Shown: one piece after another, positions 12,363-19,638 of the stretch
How positions within the stretch are numbered: the stretch's first letter is position 1
Layout of the letters: each line of letters starts with the position of its first letter
Assembly: GCF_003958645.1 (NCBI RefSeq)
Contig: NZ_RXLO01000006.1
Coordinates: 310,001 to 374,000, forward strand
DNA from: Chitinophaga rhizosphaerae
GTDB taxonomy: Bacteria > Bacteroidota > Bacteroidia > Chitinophagales > Chitinophagaceae
DNA: 64,000 bases
Direction of reading: 5' to 3'
Position numbers and translations under genes: made by a program
The notes under the pieces: generated by a model
What the model saw: the letters and a program-made list of their open reading frames with translations, nothing else
The model's database searches: none
Told to the model about the DNA's origin: nothing

Positions 12363-12393
12363 CAAATTTAGCACTCCATATCCCGAAATCAAA
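12363..12393 (-). promoter_or_regulatory. Promoter of the sensor kinase, consensus match
   Basis: On the minus strand TTTG (12393-12390), 19 bp, then TAAATTTG (12370-12363). Both elements match the Bacteroidota consensus exactly. The box ends 1 bp from the GTG at 12361, so transcription would start inside the annotated frame. Confidence 0.6.
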
Positions 12394-12453
12394 ACTTCCC
12401 GCATTTTACCATGAAAAGTACCACTACATGACAACTTCGTTTATGCGTTATCG

Positions 12454-12700
12454 TGAAAAGGAAAAAGGGTCGCCAGGAATAACAACCCTTTCTTTTATAA
12501 CCATATCCTTTGAAAAACCAAAGTATTTCCCATATGCCGGCCTTCCATCCTGTTGGTCACGAACAGGCGGACGGATAGTGATCGTATTGAAAAAATTGGA
12601 TAGCAGCGGAAGGGAAACAGGCGTGGACGGGTTATTTCCACAACAAAAGCAAAACCGGGACGGCCTGCTGGCCGCGTCTACCGGTAGGTTTCCAAACGCG
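12454..12700 (-). ncRNA. Possible small RNA between the kinase and regulator genes
   Basis: A minus-strand -7 box TATCTTTG (12711-12704) and the T-rich hairpin at 12491-12464 would bound a transcript of about 240 nt. Inside it, GCCGCGT and ACGCGGC can pair around an inner TACCGGTA palindrome, near 12675-12708. No -33 element is evident and no coding sequence fits. It could equally be a long leader of the kinase mRNA. Confidence 0.2.
12464..12491. terminator. Bidirectional terminator-like hairpin
   Basis: Arms AAAGGGT (12464-12470) and ACCCTTT (12485-12491) enclose a 14-base loop. On the minus strand the stem is followed by TTCCTTTTC, on the plus strand by CTTTTAT. Confidence 0.4.
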
Positions 12701-12787
12701 GCACAAAGATAAACCGTCTCTCCGCCACGGTTTGTAGTAATAGTTCGACATTCCAGAAACATTCCCCACGGAACAGGCCAAAATCCC

Positions 12788-12795
12788 TAGATTTG
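12788..12795 (+). promoter_or_regulatory. -7 box TAGATTTG that sets the start of the 12814 regulator
   Basis: Exact TAnnTTTG match 18 bp before the ATG at 12814. It excludes the in-frame TTG at 12793, which lies inside the box. No -33 TTTG is visible. Confidence 0.5.
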
Positions 12796-12813
12796 CGGGC
12801 ATATCACCATTCC

Positions 12814-13455
12814 ATGAAATCTGTACTCGTATCGGAAGACCATGCCATCGTACGGTTCGGTATCACGACCATCATCAAGGACCTGCTAGAACCGGTGAAG
12901 GTGGTGGAAGCCGCCGATTTCGATGAAACCGTCCGGCATTTAACGGAACAGCCCTTCGATTTGCTCATTCTCGATATCAATATCCCCGGCGGCAACAATC
13001 TCCAGATGATCAGCGCCGTACGCCTGCGCCAGCCCAATATCCGGATCCTGATTTTTTCGGGGTACGACGAGCAGATGTTCGGCATTAATTATATTCAGGC
13101 GGGAGCAGACGGCTACCTGGAAAAACACGCTCCGGAGGAGGAGATCCGCCGCGCGATCGTTACCATGGCCGAAAACGGCAAATACCTCACACCCGGCATC
13201 CGTACCCGGCTCATGGACCATGCCGCGCATCATGGCCACGGTTCCCGCCAGCCCGTCAACCCGTTGCTCGGGCTTTCGGGCCGCGAAAAAGAGGTGCTGC
13301 TGCTGCTGGCGAAGGGAATAAGCGTCATGAACATCTCCCGCGCGCTGAACCTGCAGGTAACCACGGTGAGCACCTACAAAAGCCGGATTTTCGAGAAACT
13401 TAACATCTCCAACGTCATCGAACTGGCGGAAATGGTAAGATTATATTCGAACTGA
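12814..13455 (+). CDS. NarL/LuxR-family response regulator (paralogue of 8710)
   Basis: The protein has 213 residues: receiver (1-120) with E8/D9, phospho-acceptor D54 in LILDINIP, S82 and K104, and a LuxR-type HTH (about 145-210, LSGREKEVLLLLAKGIS). It aligns end to end with the regulator at 8710. The two flank one sensor kinase, so duplication of the regulator around the kinase is likely. The ATG at 12814 is chosen because the upstream in-frame TTG overlaps the -7 box TAGATTTG. The gene is divergent from the kinase. Regulators of this type more often pair with HisKA_3 kinases, whereas the neighbour has a HisKA domain, so the pairing needs testing. Confidence 0.9.
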   Translation: MKSVLVSEDHAIVRFGITTIIKDLLEPVKVVEAADFDETVRHLTEQPFDLLILDINIPGGNNLQMISAVRLRQPNIRILIFSGYDEQMFGINYIQAGADGYLEKHAPEEEIRRAIVTMAENGKYLTPGIRTRLMDHAAHHGHGSRQPVNPLLGLSGREKEVLLLLAKGISVMNISRALNLQVTTVSTYKSRIFEKLNISNVIELAEMVRLYSN

Positions 13456-13462
13456 AGCGGCG

Positions 13463-14035
13463 CTACAACGCCCGCTCTTTCCGACCTGCCGCTTCGGCGA
13501 CGGCAGCGATCCGCTTTTCCCGGGTTTCCGGCCGGCGCGCCGTGGCGATCCAGGTCAGCATGAGTTTTTGAATGGATTTGGCTTGTGCCGTAAACCACGT
13601 TTGGGCCCCGGGGAAAGATTTGAACGCCTTTTGCAGGTCTTTGGGAATGACGTACGCTTCCACTTCATCCAGGATCCCCCAGGAACCGTTCTGCTTCGCG
13701 ATCTCGATACATTGCAGCCCGGCCTTGGCCATCTTCCTGGCGGCGATCAGTCTTTCGACTTTCTCTTTATTGATCTTCGACCAGTTGCTCCTGGGTTTCC
13801 GGCGGCTGAAAAACTGCATGAAGGTATGCTCGTCGAGCGTTTTGCGGGTACTGTCTATCCACCCGAAGCACAGCGCTTCGTCTACCGCGTCGCTCCAGTT
13901 GATGACGGGTTTGCCGGATTGCTGTTTGTACATGACCAGCCAGACCGATTTTTCGGACCGATGGTGCTGTTTGAGCCACTGGCGCCACGCGGCGCGGCTG
14001 TCGGGCGTAAAGGTGGGTGCGTCCTGTTTCAACAT
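13463..14035 (-). CDS. YdeI/OmpD-associated family protein
   Basis: The 190-residue protein reads MLKQDAPTFTPDSRAAWRQW, with SVWLVMYKQ, ALCFGWIDS and FFSRRKPRSNWSKINKEKVERL, then a basic C-terminal half. These are hallmarks of the YdeI/OmdA family, whose exact biochemical role is unclear; some members affect antimicrobial peptide tolerance. No signal peptide or membrane segment is present. The start is ATG 14035: the longer TTG frame at 14056 would overlap a -7 box at 14054-14061. The stop lies 7 bp from the convergent regulator. Its promoter region is shared with the MFS transporter at 29585, suggesting co-regulation. Confidence 0.8.
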   Translation of the reverse strand: MLKQDAPTFTPDSRAAWRQWLKQHHRSEKSVWLVMYKQQSGKPVINWSDAVDEALCFGWIDSTRKTLDEHTFMQFFSRRKPRSNWSKINKEKVERLIAARKMAKAGLQCIEIAKQNGSWGILDEVEAYVIPKDLQKAFKSFPGAQTWFTAQAKSIQKLMLTWIATARRPETREKRIAAVAEAAGRKERAL

Positions 14036-14053
14036 TTGAATGGGTTTGTAATT

Positions 14054-14089
14054 CAAATTTATTCCGCGGGATTGACAACCTTATGTCAG
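14054..14089 (-). promoter_or_regulatory. Promoter/operator module A, shared with 29420-29455
   Basis: Reading the minus strand, CTGACATAAGGTTGTCAA (14089-14072) is followed by a CCGCGG core and TAAATTTG (14061-14054). The TGACA/TGTCA arms form an inverted repeat over the -33 region. Twenty-nine of 36 positions match module B, including all fixed bases of the -7 box. The ATG at 14035 follows 18 bp after the box. Confidence 0.6.
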
Positions 14090-14107
14090 TAGCCTGTCAA
14101 CAATATT

Positions 14108-15466
14108 TTATTTCGCTTGCCGGAGGATGTAAGCCATGGCGCGATCGATGCCTCGCCGGTCGTCGGAAACTTTCGGTTGAATGGGCACGTCGGGCATTAC
14201 GGGCATATTCCCAGCACGGGTGCCGTTTGCCCCATGGCTGAGCGAAGACGTAGACTGGATGCGGATTTTGCTGGAAGGCAACTCAATGGTGAAGGCTTCG
14301 CCGTAGTCCCTGGTCCTTTCGCCGGTGGGCTCGCCCACGATCGTACCCAGTTTCGCCGTTTTCACGACATCGGCGAGCGCCATGGCGCTGGAGAAAGTGA
14401 AGGGGCCGGTGATGAAAAATACTTTTCCGTTGAACAGGGAGTCTGTGTGCCGGGAGGGTACTTTCTGCGCGAGGGGATCGTTGGTATTCCAAATCGTACC
14501 GTTTTCCCGGCGCAGGTAGGAAGCGGCCGTGTCGCCGTTGGCGATGAGCGCATCCTTGTACGGCTGGCTGATTTTCCAGCTTTTGAGGCCCCAGGTGTAG
14601 GGTTTGCGGGAAATATAACTGAGAAGAATGTCGGCCAGATCGGTGTTGCCACCGCTGTTGTTCCGCAGGTCTACCGCCAGCGTATGTACGTTCGCGTTAC
14701 GGAAAGCGGCGAAAGCGGAATCGAGGAAGGCGGAGAATTGGGCAGGACTGGCGCTGAGCGTCCTCACATCCAGGTACCCCACTTTCCCGTCGCGCACGTC
14801 AAAAACGAACGGCTCCGTGATATGGGGCATACTAACCGCCAGCGCCGCTTTCAACGGAACGCACTGTTGAACGACGGTGTGTGGCGATCCCTTCTCCCGG
14901 AACGTTACGGTAAACGGCGGACGTACGCCTTTCAGGTACAGGAAGTACGAAAAAAGCCGTATGCCTGCTTCCCGGCGGAAGGCGGGAAGACCGGCCAGGT
15001 GCGTGTCCAGCTCCTTGCGCAGCGCATCCAGTTTTACGCCGTTGATGCTGACGATGGGTTCGCCCGGCTCCAGGCCGTGGACGATAGCCATCATGCGGGG
15101 AACGTACACACCATTCTTGTCTTGCAACAACCGGTACGGGAAGAACAGCGGTCGTTGGAAATCTTCACGGAAAGCCGGCTGGCCGAGTTGCGGGGTAGCG
15201 TGGGCATCACCGATGAGGGCGGTTACTTCGTACATCTTCCACAAAAATTCCGGGATGCCGATGGAGTCGCCGATTGCGTTTTTGATCTCCCCGATCCGCC
15301 GGTCGAATTCCTTTTCCGACATCTCCGCGAAAGGCGAATAATGGGAAGCTTTCATCGTTCGCACATAATAATCGATGTCGGAAACGGCCTGTGCGCGCGT
15401 GAGGGGGCTTTGGGCGAATGTGTTCCCGGTGATCAGGAGCAGGAGGCAATAAACGATTCTATTCAT
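14108..15466 (-). CDS. Secreted S41-family peptidase
   Basis: The protein has 452 residues from ATG 15466 (MNRIVYCLLLLITGNTFAQ, a good signal peptide); the longer upstream frame adds 15 residues that would hide it. A helical N-terminal part (about 25-130) precedes a PDZ-like segment (EPIVSINGVKLDAL) and the S41 core (about 225-440), with VGYLDVRTL, LAVDLRNNSGGN, and the putative nucleophile Ser359 in TFSSAMALADVV, then GEPTGE. Tail-specific peptidases of this family cleave proteins in the periplasm or at the cell surface. It is a single gene; no typical -7 box was found upstream. Confidence 0.88.
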   Translation of the reverse strand: MNRIVYCLLLLITGNTFAQSPLTRAQAVSDIDYYVRTMKASHYSPFAEMSEKEFDRRIGEIKNAIGDSIGIPEFLWKMYEVTALIGDAHATPQLGQPAFREDFQRPLFFPYRLLQDKNGVYVPRMMAIVHGLEPGEPIVSINGVKLDALRKELDTHLAGLPAFRREAGIRLFSYFLYLKGVRPPFTVTFREKGSPHTVVQQCVPLKAALAVSMPHITEPFVFDVRDGKVGYLDVRTLSASPAQFSAFLDSAFAAFRNANVHTLAVDLRNNSGGNTDLADILLSYISRKPYTWGLKSWKISQPYKDALIANGDTAASYLRRENGTIWNTNDPLAQKVPSRHTDSLFNGKVFFITGPFTFSSAMALADVVKTAKLGTIVGEPTGERTRDYGEAFTIELPSSKIRIQSTSSLSHGANGTRAGNMPVMPDVPIQPKVSDDRRGIDRAMAYILRQAK

Positions 15467-15722
15467 GGAACGAAAAGGTAGGGAAAATCCGAAACAGTGG
15501 ATGCAAACCAATTCATAAAGCTGCGTTAATTCTGTTGGCGATCAGCCTGGCGGGGTATTGCCGGATATCGGGGAAGCGGCCGCGGAAAAAAGCCCGGTAA
15601 CTACTGATCCCGCTTTACCTCCAGCCCTTTAATAGATTCCCAGCCTGTTCAGTCGACGTTCAAAATCACCGGCAGGAAAACAGGCACGGCAATTATAGGA
15701 TTTGACTATGCTTCCGCAGGAA

Positions 15723-15787
15723 TTCCGCATCGCGCAAATCAATTTCCGCATCGCGTAAACGGCGGCCACGCTGGCGAAGGAACTTTG
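15723..15787 (+). promoter_or_regulatory. 21-bp-spaced direct repeat and -7 box before the TonB receptor
   Basis: TTCCGCATCGCGCAAA (15723-15738) and TTCCGCATCGCGTAAA (15744-15759) match at 15 of 16 positions with a period of 21 bp, two helical turns. A partial TTCCGCA copy lies at 15712. GAACTTTG (15780-15787) resembles TAnnTTTG with one mismatch; the second repeat would abut its -33 region. Tandem half-sites with this spacing are typical for AraC-family activators, and one is encoded downstream at 18369. Confidence 0.5.
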
Positions 15788-15824
15788 CACGGCCGAAAGG
15801 TGCAACCAAACCTATAACACACCC

Positions 15825-18242
15825 ATGAAAAAACACTTTACCCTCCTTTGCGTGGCCCTGATCCAGGTCTTAACCGGCTTTGCACAGCAGGCCCGCGAAC
15901 ATAACGGTACCATCAGGGGGACCCTTACTACGGCCGACGGACAACCGGCGGCCAACATCACCATCCGCATCGACCAGACCAACCGCGGCGCCATCAGCAA
16001 TGAAAACGGTGAATATACTATCCGCAACGTGCGGCCGGGCACCTGGCGCATCGTGGTAACGGCGGTGTCTGCAGCCGGGCAGGATAAAACCGTCACCCTT
16101 TCCGCCGGCGAAACCGTGCGCGCGGATTTTACCCTTCGCGAGAACGCGGCGCAACTGCACGAGGTGACCATTTCCGGCCGGGAAGTAGGCAAATCCGGGC
16201 AAACCGTGGCCAAGATGCCGATCAAAAACCTGGAGAACCCGCAGGTCTACAACAGCGTTTCGGCCGAGATCATGAAGCAGCAGGGCCTTACCAATTATGA
16301 CGATGCCCTCCGCAATGTGCCCGGCATTACCCGTACCTGGGAATCTACCGGGCGCGCTGGCGACGGGGCGGCTTACTACGCACTGCGTGGTTTTGATGCG
16401 CAGCCTTTGCTGATCAACGGTCTTCCGGGCATCACCACCGGCACCCTCGACCCCGCGGGCGTACAGGAGATACAGGTGATCAAGGGCCCGTCGGGCACCC
16501 TGTTCGGTGGCGCCTTTTACGCATACGGCGGTTTCATCAATACCATCACCAAAAAACCGTACGAAGGCTTCGGCGGCGAACTGAGCTACCAGATGGGCAG
16601 CTTCGGCCTCAACCGCATCACGGCCGATGTGAATGCCGTGCTCAACAAGGAAAACAATGTCCTGTTCCGCCTCAATACAGCTTATACCACCGAAAACTCC
16701 TTCCAGGACGCAGGGTTCCGCAAGGCATTCTACATCCAGCCCACGCTGTCTTACCAGGCCAGCGACCGGCTTTCCTTCACGTTCCTGGCGGAAGTCCTGC
16801 AGGAAGAAAGAGCCGTGCCGCCCGTATTTTTCCACAACAACCGCGCGGCGCCGCTGGAATACAGGAACGTAGGCGAACTCAACCTCGACAACGAACTTTC
16901 GTTCACCAGCAACGAAATGACCATCCGCAACCCGCGATCCCTGTTCCAGGCGCAGATGACCTATAAACTCTCGCCGCAATGGACCTCCCAGACCGTGGTG
17001 TCTCGCGGGAACGTGAAAGCCAATGGTATTTACACCTATATCTGGGATGAAGACGCCGGCCAGCACGACAATACGTTCGACCAGTGGTTCCACAACGAGA
17101 ACCAGACCATTTCCACCACAGACATCCAGCAGAATTTCAATGGCGATTTCAAGATCGGGAATCTCCGTAACCGCCTGCTGGTAGGCCTCGATTACTTCAA
17201 CCGCAATCTCATCGATAACGGCGGCCCCTGGGCCATCGCCCGACGCGTAACGCCGCAGGGCGAATTCTCGTACCCGGTTAACGGGACAGACGGGCAGCCG
17301 CTGCAATTCAACCGCCAGGCTATCGAAAACCTGCTTGCCACTTCCGGCGCCAACAATAACGGCGATATCCGCAACAGCACCTACAGCGCCTATGCTTCCG
17401 ACCTTTTCAATATTACTCCGGGGATCATGGTGATGGCGAGCATCCGCGCCGATTACTTCAAATCCTGGGGCGATAAAAAGGATAAAACCGACGGCTACGA
17501 CCAGTTTGCCGTGTCTCCCAAACTCGGGATCGTTTACCAGCCTTTGCTTGACAAAGTGTCGATCTTCGCCAATTACATGAATGCCTTTATCAACGTGGAT
17601 CCGCGGTCGCTCCCCAACAACGGCGGCTCCATCTCTTTCAAACCCGAAAAAGCCAACCAGGTGGAAGGCGGCGTGAAAGTGGACCTGCTGAATAACCGGC
17701 TCACGGCTACCGCGTCTGTGTACGATATCCGTGTGAGCGACCGGGTAGTAGACAAAGGCAACGGGAATTATTTCCAGGGCGGGAAAGTGAAAAGCCAGGG
17801 ATTCGAGTTCGACCTGAACGCGCGCCCAGTGGCCGGTCTCACCCTCATTGCCGGGTATTCCTATAATTACGGCAAAACGATCGAGGGGCTCGACGGCGAT
17901 TTTTACCAGGAACCCGGCAGGGCTTACGGCGGCCAGGGGCCCGGCAATCTCGCCAACCTTTGGGTATCGTACACGGTGCAGGAAGGGGCGCTCCGCAATT
18001 TCGGCGCCGGTACAGGCGGCAATTACGGGAGCGAGTACAAGGTGATCGACAACAGCCTGACCGGCGTTTTCTACCTGCCTTCGTACCTGACGGTGAATGC
18101 GGGCGTGTTTTACAACGGCCCCCGCGTGCGCGTGAACCTCAACGTCAACAACCTGACCAACGAAAAATGGTATACCGGATACTGGTCGGTAAATCCGCAA
18201 AAGCCCGTCAACTTCACGTTCGGCGTGGCCTATAAATTCTGA
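15825..18242 (+). CDS. TonB-dependent siderophore-type receptor
   Basis: An 805-residue outer membrane receptor. A signal peptide (1-20, ending GFA-QQ) precedes a carboxypeptidase-regulatory-like domain (about 29-105, IRGTLTTADGQPAANI), a plug (about 135-255, with ALRGFDAQPLLINGLPG and IQVIKGPSGTLFGG) and a 22-strand barrel ending in aromatic YKF. The plug pattern and DYFKSWGDKKD / LPNNGGSISFKPEKANQVEGG match FhuA/FpvA-like ferric-siderophore receptors rather than SusC. It probably imports an iron chelate using TonB energy. A factor-III-like terminator follows at 18266-18298 and an AraC regulator lies 126 bp downstream, a common pairing. A direct repeat upstream is the likely activator site. 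An 813-codon antisense frame exists but is an artefact of GC-rich codon use. Confidence 0.9.
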   Translation: MKKHFTLLCVALIQVLTGFAQQAREHNGTIRGTLTTADGQPAANITIRIDQTNRGAISNENGEYTIRNVRPGTWRIVVTAVSAAGQDKTVTLSAGETVRADFTLRENAAQLHEVTISGREVGKSGQTVAKMPIKNLENPQVYNSVSAEIMKQQGLTNYDDALRNVPGITRTWESTGRAGDGAAYYALRGFDAQPLLINGLPGITTGTLDPAGVQEIQVIKGPSGTLFGGAFYAYGGFINTITKKPYEGFGGELSYQMGSFGLNRITADVNAVLNKENNVLFRLNTAYTTENSFQDAGFRKAFYIQPTLSYQASDRLSFTFLAEVLQEERAVPPVFFHNNRAAPLEYRNVGELNLDNELSFTSNEMTIRNPRSLFQAQMTYKLSPQWTSQTVVSRGNVKANGIYTYIWDEDAGQHDNTFDQWFHNENQTISTTDIQQNFNGDFKIGNLRNRLLVGLDYFNRNLIDNGGPWAIARRVTPQGEFSYPVNGTDGQPLQFNRQAIENLLATSGANNNGDIRNSTYSAYASDLFNITPGIMVMASIRADYFKSWGDKKDKTDGYDQFAVSPKLGIVYQPLLDKVSIFANYMNAFINVDPRSLPNNGGSISFKPEKANQVEGGVKVDLLNNRLTATASVYDIRVSDRVVDKGNGNYFQGGKVKSQGFEFDLNARPVAGLTLIAGYSYNYGKTIEGLDGDFYQEPGRAYGGQGPGNLANLWVSYTVQEGALRNFGAGTGGNYGSEYKVIDNSLTGVFYLPSYLTVNAGVFYNGPRVRVNLNVNNLTNEKWYTGYWSVNPQKPVNFTFGVAYKF

Positions 18243-18265
18243 CCGAACTTTCATTTGTTTGTCCG

Positions 18266-18298
18266 AAGGGGCTTGCCGGCAGCGGCGGCCCCTTTTTC
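18266..18298 (+). terminator. Terminator after the TonB receptor
   Basis: Arms AAGGGGC (18266-18272) and GCCCCTT (18288-18294), an inner GCCG/CGGC pair, then a T run to 18297. It separates the receptor from the AraC gene. Confidence 0.6.
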
Positions 18299-18368
18299 CG
18301 TTTCCTGCCAAATTTCCGCTAAATCGTTACATTTAAGGCGCATAACACGTTTTTAGACCGCCGAGATT

Positions 18369-19241
18369 ATGACTACGCCCGAGATTTACCGCGAGAAATC
18401 ACCCTTATCGGAGAAAGATTGCTTTGTAGTGTTCGACAGAAGGAAGTCGTCGTTCACTTTTCCCGTGCACGTGCATCCTGAATTCGAGTTGAATTTCGTG
18501 GAAGGGGCGCCCGGGGCGGAAAGGGTCATCGGCGATTCGGTGGAGACCATCGGCGAGCGGGACCTCGTGCTGATCGCCAACCCGGAGCTGAAGCATGCCT
18601 GGAAAGACGGGGCCTGTACTTCCAGCAATATCCATGAGATCACGATCCAGTTCCATTCTTCGCTCATCGAGCAATATCTCGACAAGAACCAGTTCCGCAG
18701 CATTCGCCAGCTTTTTTCGCGGGCGGCCAGGGGCGTGAGTTTCGGGACGGCTACCATAGACAGGGTGCAGCCGCTCCTGCGCATCCTCACCATGGAAACC
18801 GACGGTTTTTATTCCGTGATGCGGTTTTTGATGCTGCTGCATGAACTGTCGAAAGGAGACGATTACCGCGAGCTGTCGAGCACCGCCACACCGGAGATCA
18901 ACAGCGCCGAGCGGCAGTTGCAGCAGCTGCGGACGTTCATCAACCGCCAGGTGTCGGGAGACATCGGGATGACCGGCGCCGCGGCGGTGCTGAATATGAG
19001 CCGGTCTACCTTCGCACGGTTCCTCAAACTGCATACCGGTATGAATTTCACGGATTATTTGCTGGACGTGCGCATCAACCTGGCCATCCAGGAGCTGAAG
19101 GCCGGCGAGCCCATTCCCGACGTGGTGGCCAGGTGCGGGTTCAACAGCGTTTCCTACTTCTACCGCGTCTTCAAAAAGGCAAAAGGCATCACGCCGGCGG
19201 AGTACCGCGACATGTCCCGGAAACATCAAACCATCATCTGA
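18369..19241 (+). CDS. AraC-family transcription regulator
   Basis: The protein has 290 residues. The N-terminal part (about 20-140) is a cupin-type sensor (FPVHVHPEFELNFVEG, DLVLIANPELKHAW), and the C-terminal part (about 188-285) is the double AraC helix-turn-helix (AAAVLNMSRSTFARFLKLHT, then VARCGFNSVSYFYRVFKK). It is a cytoplasmic DNA-binding protein, probably an activator that senses a small molecule. It stands between the siderophore receptor and the SusCD operon. Two candidate targets are visible: the direct repeat before 15825 and the inverted repeats before 19639. The direct repeat is the more typical site for this family. A TACATTTA element (18327-18334) is a weak -7 candidate. Confidence 0.9.
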   Translation: MTTPEIYREKSPLSEKDCFVVFDRRKSSFTFPVHVHPEFELNFVEGAPGAERVIGDSVETIGERDLVLIANPELKHAWKDGACTSSNIHEITIQFHSSLIEQYLDKNQFRSIRQLFSRAARGVSFGTATIDRVQPLLRILTMETDGFYSVMRFLMLLHELSKGDDYRELSSTATPEINSAERQLQQLRTFINRQVSGDIGMTGAAAVLNMSRSTFARFLKLHTGMNFTDYLLDVRINLAIQELKAGEPIPDVVARCGFNSVSYFYRVFKKAKGITPAEYRDMSRKHQTII

Positions 19242-19277
19242 TTGCCGTGAAACCGGCTGACGCAGAAGTTCAACCCG

Positions 19278-19296
19278 ATTGAACAAATCGTACAAA
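19278..19296. promoter_or_regulatory. Operator-like inverted repeat, copy 1 (degenerate)
   Basis: ATTGAAC-N5-GTACAAA. The geometry equals the two copies at 19458-19498; the right arm matches 5 of 7. It lies 37 bp after the AraC gene and 180 bp before copy 2. Confidence 0.35.
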
Positions 19297-19457
19297 AAAA
19301 CCTTCCCACAAGTTAACTTCCCCCACCTCCCCGATCCCGATCCATCAGCGCGTCAATCCGACATTTAATCTTCCCTGAACGGCCACTACGGGCATTTGCG
19401 CCCGCAGCCGGACATTCAGCATCCGTTATCCCCTTTTCCTTTCCAGCGGCCTGCAAA

Positions 19458-19526
19458 ATTGAACCGATTGTTCAATCAAATTGAGCAATACGGTCAATCC
19501 TCCCCCAATCCAATCTTCTAGCTTTA
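19458..19526 (+). promoter_or_regulatory. Paired inverted repeats and -7 box controlling the SusCD operon
   Basis: Copy 2 is ATTGAAC-N5-GTTCAAT (19458-19476, perfect arms). Copy 3 is ATTGAGC-N5-GGTCAAT (19480-19498, one mismatch). Their centres are 22 bp apart, so a regulator would bind the same DNA face. TAGCTTTA (19519-19526) is a one-mismatch -7 box 20 bp beyond copy 3, which therefore covers the -33 region, as expected for an activator site. The 5' leader to ATG 19639 is about 105 nt. The rest of 19242-19638 shows nothing else. Confidence 0.55.
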
Positions 19527-19638
19527 CCATCGGACAAAAAAAGGGACAGCAACCAAAATGATAAGCAATCGCGCCCCGCAGCGGGCCCATCAGACATAAC
19601 ACCTTTCTTCAATACACTTTAAAAATCCGCTTCTACGT

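Larger units (their letters stand above)
12362..12813. other. Intergenic region between divergent kinase and regulator
   Basis: About 450 bp without a convincing gene. Short frames exist on both strands (12428-12712 plus, 12448-12762 minus), but neither has recognisable protein character. The region holds the kinase promoter, a bidirectional hairpin at 12464-12491, a minus-strand TATCTTTG at 12711-12704 and the regulator's -7 box at 12788-12795. Confidence 0.6.

Noticed and set aside
12428-12762. Short frames on both strands between the kinase and regulator
   Set aside because: They overlap each other, lack start signals and show no protein pattern; the region looks regulatory.
15870-18311. 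813-codon open frame antisense to the siderophore receptor
   Set aside because: It exactly mirrors a well-supported TonB receptor; its sequence has no domain and is rich in His, Arg, Val and Gly from GC-rich complementary codons.
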